Source: Cinnamomum chago (lineage: Eukaryota; Streptophyta; Magnoliopsida; Laurales; Lauraceae). From it: a stretch of DNA of 64,000 nt. Shown here in pieces: positions 59,030-64,000 of this stretch. Positions within the stretch are counted from its first letter, which is position 1. Each line of letters starts with the position of its first letter. The DNA is taken from positions 16,806,001 to 16,870,000 of the forward strand of contig CP142453.1 of NCBI GenBank assembly GCA_038049695.1, written 5' to 3'. The position numbers were made by a program, and so were the translations under genes. Under the pieces are notes generated by a model that was given only the letters and a program-made list of their open reading frames with translations, was not told the DNA's origin and searched no databases.

Positions 59030-59230
59030 TAGACGTGCACGACGTGCTGTACTGCACGTGGTGTGTGCAGTATTGCACTGCATGTGGGGTGTGCAGACGT
59101 CGTGTTGTACTGCACGTGGTGTGTACAGTATTGCGCTGCATGTGGGGTGTGTAGACGTCGTGTTGTACTGCACGTGGTGTGTACAGTATTGCACTGCATG
59201 TGGGGTGTACAGACATTGTGATGTGTAGTG
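59030..59230. repeat. Minisatellite, about 60-bp unit, in the LTR
   Basis: About three units containing GACGTCGTGTTGTACTGCAC, GTGGTGTG.ACAGTATTGC and CTGCATGTGGGGTGT. The sequence is rich in GTGCAG/CTGCAC and GACGTC palindromes. Further GTCGACGTCGTGC blocks follow at 59255-59300. Confidence 0.9.
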
Positions 59231-60300
59231 TGAGCGTAGACGTGCAAGTGCTGCGGTCGACGTCGTGCAGGTGCTGCGGGCACTGCAGTCGACGTCGTGC
59301 GGGTGCTGCATGCGGCAGATTTTCACCCCTCGACCAACCTTGTGTTTTTTGGAAACTAATGCATGTCCAATGCATTGAAAACATGGGTAACATGTTGAAC
59401 AATCATTGTGTGAAAGGATTTGTGCATTGGGATCCGGGAACATGCCGAAAAGTCCATTTCCTCATTCTCAGATGTTTATACCCAGGAGGTGAGAAACAAT
59501 GGGTGGCACATACCTCTACTATGTAGGAGGTATGCCCGTGGGATGGAAAAGTGGACGGTCGACCCTGTTAGCACACAATATGCATTGTTAAGCATATCAA
59601 TGGCTTTGGTGGCCTCGGTTGAACGTTAATGGGACTCGGATGGAATATTGGTGCGTGGGACCCACTCCCTCGTGCCTGGGCCCACGTGGTCCAAACAGTT
59701 AGCATGGCGGTTGCTTGTCTTGTGTGGCAGCCACATGTGCAGCAGTTATGCAGTTGCATTGGCTGGCTGGCACATGACATGGACCAATGGTTGGAAGACA
59801 TGATGTTTCTAACTGTAGACAATAACTGCTCTCTAAGCAGTTGGCCTGTATGATGTTAGCACACTCAAATTGATCCATGAGAGCAACAATTATCCTTGTT
59901 TGACAAACAGTGATTAGTCAGGCTTCCTTATAAATGTCTGCGAGGTTTGAGAACATTGTAGAGGGGAGAAGAGATCCGAGATGGAGACAAAGAGAAAGTC
60001 TCACTGTGACAGAGACGGAAGGAATCTCACACACAGAGTTAGCCTGAGACAAAATTGAAGGCGAGGGTTTTTAACAGAGATTCAGGAGGGTCTTTGTATG
60101 AGTGTTACAGAGAGTTAGTTGTGTTAATTCTTTGTAAGGACTCGTCCCACTATTTTGATTAATAAAAGAGGGCTGGTGCCAAAATTAATCAAGTGATCTC
60201 CATTGCATTCTGTTGTCTGTAATTATCTTCTTCCTATTCGTTTACTATTGTTTGCTTGTGTGTTTGTTGGTTGGCTAATTAAGTGGCTGGAGTCCTTAGC

Positions 60301-62220
60301 GCCAATTATAATATTAAAATTTATAAAAAAAAATTTGATCAATTTCTTTAAAATTAAATGCAATAGGTTTTAGTCTGAGAGAGAGGGAAAAGGAAAAAAA
60401 GTCCATAAGAATTCAATACCGAATATCATATAATTTAAAAAAAAACACAAGCCCATGAAAATTAAAGATTAATGATAAAGAAAACTAAAAAACAAAATCA
60501 AAACAAACAAACAATATAAACTATAAAAATCAAATTCAATGAAATTTGAAAGACACATAGAAATAAAACATAGAAATGAAAATCCATAATCAACTCAATA
60601 ATATAAGTAATTTAAAAGAATCAAACACTCATGAGAAAACAAACTAAAAAATGGAGCACAGAAGGACAAAGACAAAAGAACCCACAAATTCATGAAAAAC
60701 CATCATAAAAAAAAAATAAAAACCCATCACAAGTGTAAAATTATAATATAAGAAATACAAAATAAAATGAAATAAATTTTATTAAAAAGGCTATAAATAT
60801 ATATATATATATAAACAAAGATTCATGACAATTCAATGATAAAAGAAATTTAGAAGAACAAAACCAACTTATGATAATCTAATACTCAAAAATGGAAATC
60901 TGAAGCCACAAAAGAAATAAGAAAAATCCATAAAAAGATTTCACAAAGAGAACTTAAAGAACCCAATGGAAGTAAAACAAATAATTAACTCATAATGATA
61001 ATCATTAAAAAGATTTAAAAAATAGAACAGAAAAATGAGAATTCACAGAAAATCTCATGGTAAAAAGTTATTCAAAATATAAAAAAAAAAAAAAAAACAA
61101 GAAGAACCCAATACCGAAAAGTTGAAACAAAAAAGGGGGGAAAAAAGAAACTCACAATCTATGAAAACCATACAAATACAAATCATAAAAATATTGCAAA
61201 TCTATAGAAATTTTAAAATGATTATTCTTTTATATAAATCATATTAAAATGTCGTAACTAAAATTGCTCAAATAAAATATGATGAACTCAAAAGTAAATG
61301 AATTAAAAAAGGTTTACCTCTCAAATTGAAATGTTTAATAATTACACCAATTGTCTTAAGGTGCTCACATTTTAAAATGATCAGTTGAATACTGATCCAA
61401 AATAAGCATGCAAATAAGACATGAGACGGTACTAAAAAGAGACACAAAGAAAATAAAAAAATTATTAAAGTTTCTCTAAACAAATACAATGAACTTAAAA
61501 GTAAATGAATGGAAAAAATGAAAGTTCTCTTGTTGACATAGAGAAATAGAATTATATTGGAGAAAGTAGAAAATGAAGATAATAAGAATGAGCTTAATTC
61601 TTTACTTAGATGGATCAAAATTATTGGAGATTCCTTTTACCATTAGTTCCTCTTTTTTTTTTAAAAAAAAAAGTGTACAATCAAAATCAATAGATAAAAA
61701 GGAAAGCAGACAACCCAAAACTGAGAGTAGATTAAATAAAAAAGACAAAGGATTAAATAAAACAGAAAACCCAGAAATCGGCATTTCACATTCTAAAAAA
61801 AATAAAAAAAAATCATATAATCAGAAGAAACAAAAAATACTTGAAATTCCTTAGATTAGTGGCACTTATAGACACTGGGACACATTAACACTCAAATGCT
61901 ATTGCTTGATAGAAATAGGATGATATTAGGAGTTTCTTAATAGACAAAAGGCATGATGGAGAGTCCGAATCACACAAAAAAAAACATTATTTGGAAAACT
62001 CCAGTATTTTGTGTTTTTTTTATCAGAGAATGAATTTGACCGTGGAAATAACCCAGAATGAGATGAGAATTTGAGGTATCCCATAAATAGCAAGGATGTT
62101 TGCCTTAATGATTGTGATTTTTAATAGATACATAGTATTCCTCTCCATTTACATCACGATTTATAAAATTTAAAACCACACACACAAAAAAGAAAAAAAA
62201 AACCAAACTCACCATTTCTC
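60301..62220. other. A-rich strand-asymmetric low-complexity DNA
   Basis: About 1.9 kb in which A far exceeds T on the + strand, with no gene. It includes a TA microsatellite at 60797-60813 and A-runs near 61080 and 61660. Open frames here are compositional artefacts rich in Lys/Asn, or Phe/Leu on the other strand. Confidence 0.6.
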
Positions 62221-63499
62221 CCTCGGCAAGCGTGCATTATAGCACATTAGTCACAGGGAAAGTTTCCTGCCTCTTCTTTAGCTCCACGCTGTTGTCGCGA
62301 GTTTTTCTTTTTTCAATAATATTGTCATTTTCTTATTAACTATGAAACTTATTTTTTTTAATTAATTCATATATTATATATTCGTTTGAGTTTAGTTTTA
62401 TTGTAAAATGGTTGTCATAGAAAATTAATGACTATATTGGAAATCATATAAAATAGTTATTTTAAAAGTTTGATCATCTATGCTTAAAATACAATGCATA
62501 AGTATGAAAATAATAACAACAATATTTATAGGGGTCAATATTCTAAAAATATAGTTATTTTTATAAATACCTCGTAGATAAATTCCAACTCACGGTCAAT
62601 ATTCCAAAGTGGGGGCGCCGGGTCCCTTTCTCTTTAACTAGTTTTAACTTTTTGCTGATAAATATTAGCAAAAAGATGCTTTGTGGTGTAATCGTAAGGT
62701 TGTTCATTAGAAATCAATATTGTCTTGAGTTCGAGTCTCGGCACAAACCAGATTAATTTTTACCATATCATTAAAAATACACGAGTCTGGTTGGGTTTAA
62801 AAAGTGTGCTTCATTTCTGACCAGACCTAAATTACCTTGATCCGACCCGTTTGCTAGGGTCAAACTAAATTAAATTGGTCAAAATCAATTGGAATTGATT
62901 TCAATTTGAAATCACTTTGCTTCATATGCTTTTATAGTGACTAGCAAGAAAGGCCCGGGCTAAGCCCGAGAAAAAAAAAGAAAATCTAAACTTGGGGTTT
63001 TGTTTATAATATATTACAAAGAAAAATAATTTAAAATAATATATATATTAATTCTTTGTTTGGTATTATCTATACTCATAAGATATATTATGATCAATTA
63101 TAATTTAAAGTGACAATTGAACCGTGAGAAATAACCTAACTTTTAATACAACCTTTTGAGATGTTGGCAAGAACTTCCATTACTTACAATTCAACAAACT
63201 TACTAATGTATCAACTATATTGCATTACAGATAAAAAGAGTCCAGCAATGAGAAAAAATAAAACACTAAATATAATAAAATCTAAAAAAGATCAAGCTAA
63301 AAGAAAAATGTGTCTGTAATTATAAAAGACAAAGGGTAATATAGTAAGTTTAAAAATCACATTTTAGAAAGAATTATAGTTTAAAAATAAAAAAAACCTT
63401 TATTCATGAATAAAAAATCTTCACTAAAAATAATAATTGTTGATTATTTTCTTTTTTAACTATCTTTATCAAAGACATATGATTTAATAGGAATGATAA
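62221..63499. other. AT-rich intergenic DNA
   Basis: No gene is recognised. It contains the tRNA-like SINE head at 62674-62748 and AT-rich sequence. AAAGGCCCGGGCTAAGCCCG near 62950 is an isolated GC-rich palindrome-like motif. Confidence 0.45.
62674..62748 (+). mobile_element. tRNA-like SINE head
   Basis: TTGTGGTGTAATCGTAAGG (A-box region) and, about 50 bases on, GAGTTCGAGTCTC (B-box) are spaced as in a tRNA. The stems do not all pair, so it is not a working tRNA gene. The downstream limit of the SINE body is not visible. Confidence 0.45.
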
Positions 63500-64000
63500 T
63501 CAAAGAAGAATTTGTTAGAAATCTCAAATGATATGAATTGTCCCATGTTAGACCCTGTTGATTAAGACATGCATCATTCTTCTTGAATTCAGCTTTTGGT
63601 TAAATAGACTTTAAAAATAGAAAACTTTTATGTTTCACTCAAATTTATAATTTCTTTTCTTATTTTTAACTTTCTAAAGAAAAGAAATTTGTTCGAAATA
63701 TCAAATGATAAGAATTATTCCATGTAGGTTCCTGCCAATTAAGACATGCATTATTCTTCTTAAATTCAATTTTATGTTAAATATACTTTAAAAATATAAA
63801 ACGTTCATGTTTCACTAAAAATTAGATTTCTAGAGTATTTTTTATTCTTTTTAACTTTCTTTATTAAAGAGGTTTATTTTCATAAGGAATGGTTATAAAA
63901 AGAATTATTAGAAATCTCAGATGATAAGAATGTCCCAATCTAAGTCCCTACCAAATGATAAGAATTGTCCTATGTAGGCCCCTGCCCATTGATTAAAGAG
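63500..64000. repeat. Diverged tandem repeat, about 175-215-bp unit
   Basis: Blocks such as TTGTTAGAAATCTCAAATGA, GAATTGTCCCATGT, TTAAGACATGCAT.ATTCTTC and TAAATA.ACTTTAAAAATA recur at about 63511, 63686 and 63904. The array is diverged and runs off the window end. Confidence 0.7.

Larger units (their letters stand above)
58381..60300 (+). mobile_element. 3' LTR of the gag-only retrotransposon
   Basis: Begins TGTTAGCCCCTAAAATGG just after the polypurine tract. Near its 3' part lie a TATA-like CCTTATAAATG (about 59927) and a polyadenylation signal in TTAATAAAAGAG (about 60160). It is interrupted by a hAT MITE at 58559-58986 and contains a minisatellite at 59030-59230. Its 3' end is not certain; I stop near the change to A-rich DNA at 60300. 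No matching 5' LTR was found in the window. Confidence 0.6.

Noticed and set aside
58907..59443. Long minus-strand open frame of 178 codons
   Set aside because: It is made by the MITE end and the GTGCAG minisatellite of the LTR; the His/Cys/Thr-rich repeats follow the DNA repeat and resemble no protein.

Overview
This window is nuclear DNA of a flowering plant. The genes have many short exons with GT-AG introns. The families present are plant ones: a GH9 endoglucanase of the endoglucanase-10 (GH9B7) type, serine carboxypeptidase-like proteins, a Rubisco-activase-like exon, a subtilase fragment and an ML-domain fragment. Between them lie plant transposons: Copia-like LTRs with an initiator-Met tRNA primer site, hAT and Tourist MITEs, and tRNA-derived SINEs. 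The species cannot be named from the sequence. All calls come from reading the sequence, including exon phases and motifs; no database search was run.

Layout. 1-9.7 kb is gene-free and holds MITEs and a SINE, including a Tourist MITE nested inside a hAT MITE with a perfect 8-bp target duplication. 9.69-16.12 kb (minus) is an apparently intact six-exon endoglucanase gene (517 aa) whose introns carry a Copia LTR with primer-binding site, a MITE and a LINE tail. 17-21.5 kb is non-coding with another hAT MITE, a GA/TC palindrome and a run of 29 G. 21.5-36 kb holds a tandem pair of ten-exon serine carboxypeptidase-like genes (minus). The downstream copy (21.5-25.6 kb) is a pseudogene with stops and a frameshift. 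The upstream copy (31.2-35.9 kb) is open for 473 aa with the Ser-Asp-His triad. Between them lie a 2.5-kb LTR-like block, an orphan first exon of a Rubisco-activase-like gene and a solo LTR. A second solo LTR of the same family sits in intron 1 of the intact copy.

36.1-50.9 kb is the most striking structure: a giant inverted repeat with two near-identical 5.45-kb arms around a 3.9-kb spacer. It is flanked by the direct 9-bp repeat TTTTTTAAA and its ends begin GGG. I read it as a very large Mutator-like (Pack-MULE-type) or fold-back element. It carries a subtilase piece in each arm, an ML (NPC2-like) exon in the spacer, a two-exon unrecognised fragment, and a satellite whose units share the palindromic core TAACGATATCGTTA. 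It lies less than 180 bp upstream of the start codon of the intact carboxypeptidase gene.

51.7-54.1 kb is a tandem satellite with a period near 176 bp. 55.2-56.2 kb is a TIR element with an internal duplication. 56.4-60.3 kb is a gag-only LTR retrotransposon remnant with two TGA stops, a polypurine tract and a 3' LTR that holds a hAT MITE and a GTGCAG-rich minisatellite. 60.3-64 kb is A-rich or AT-rich DNA with a tRNA-like SINE head and a diverged tandem repeat.

Only the endoglucanase (cell-wall glucan hydrolysis) and one carboxypeptidase look functional. They are unrelated neighbours, not a pathway cluster. Everything else is transposons, satellites or gene debris.
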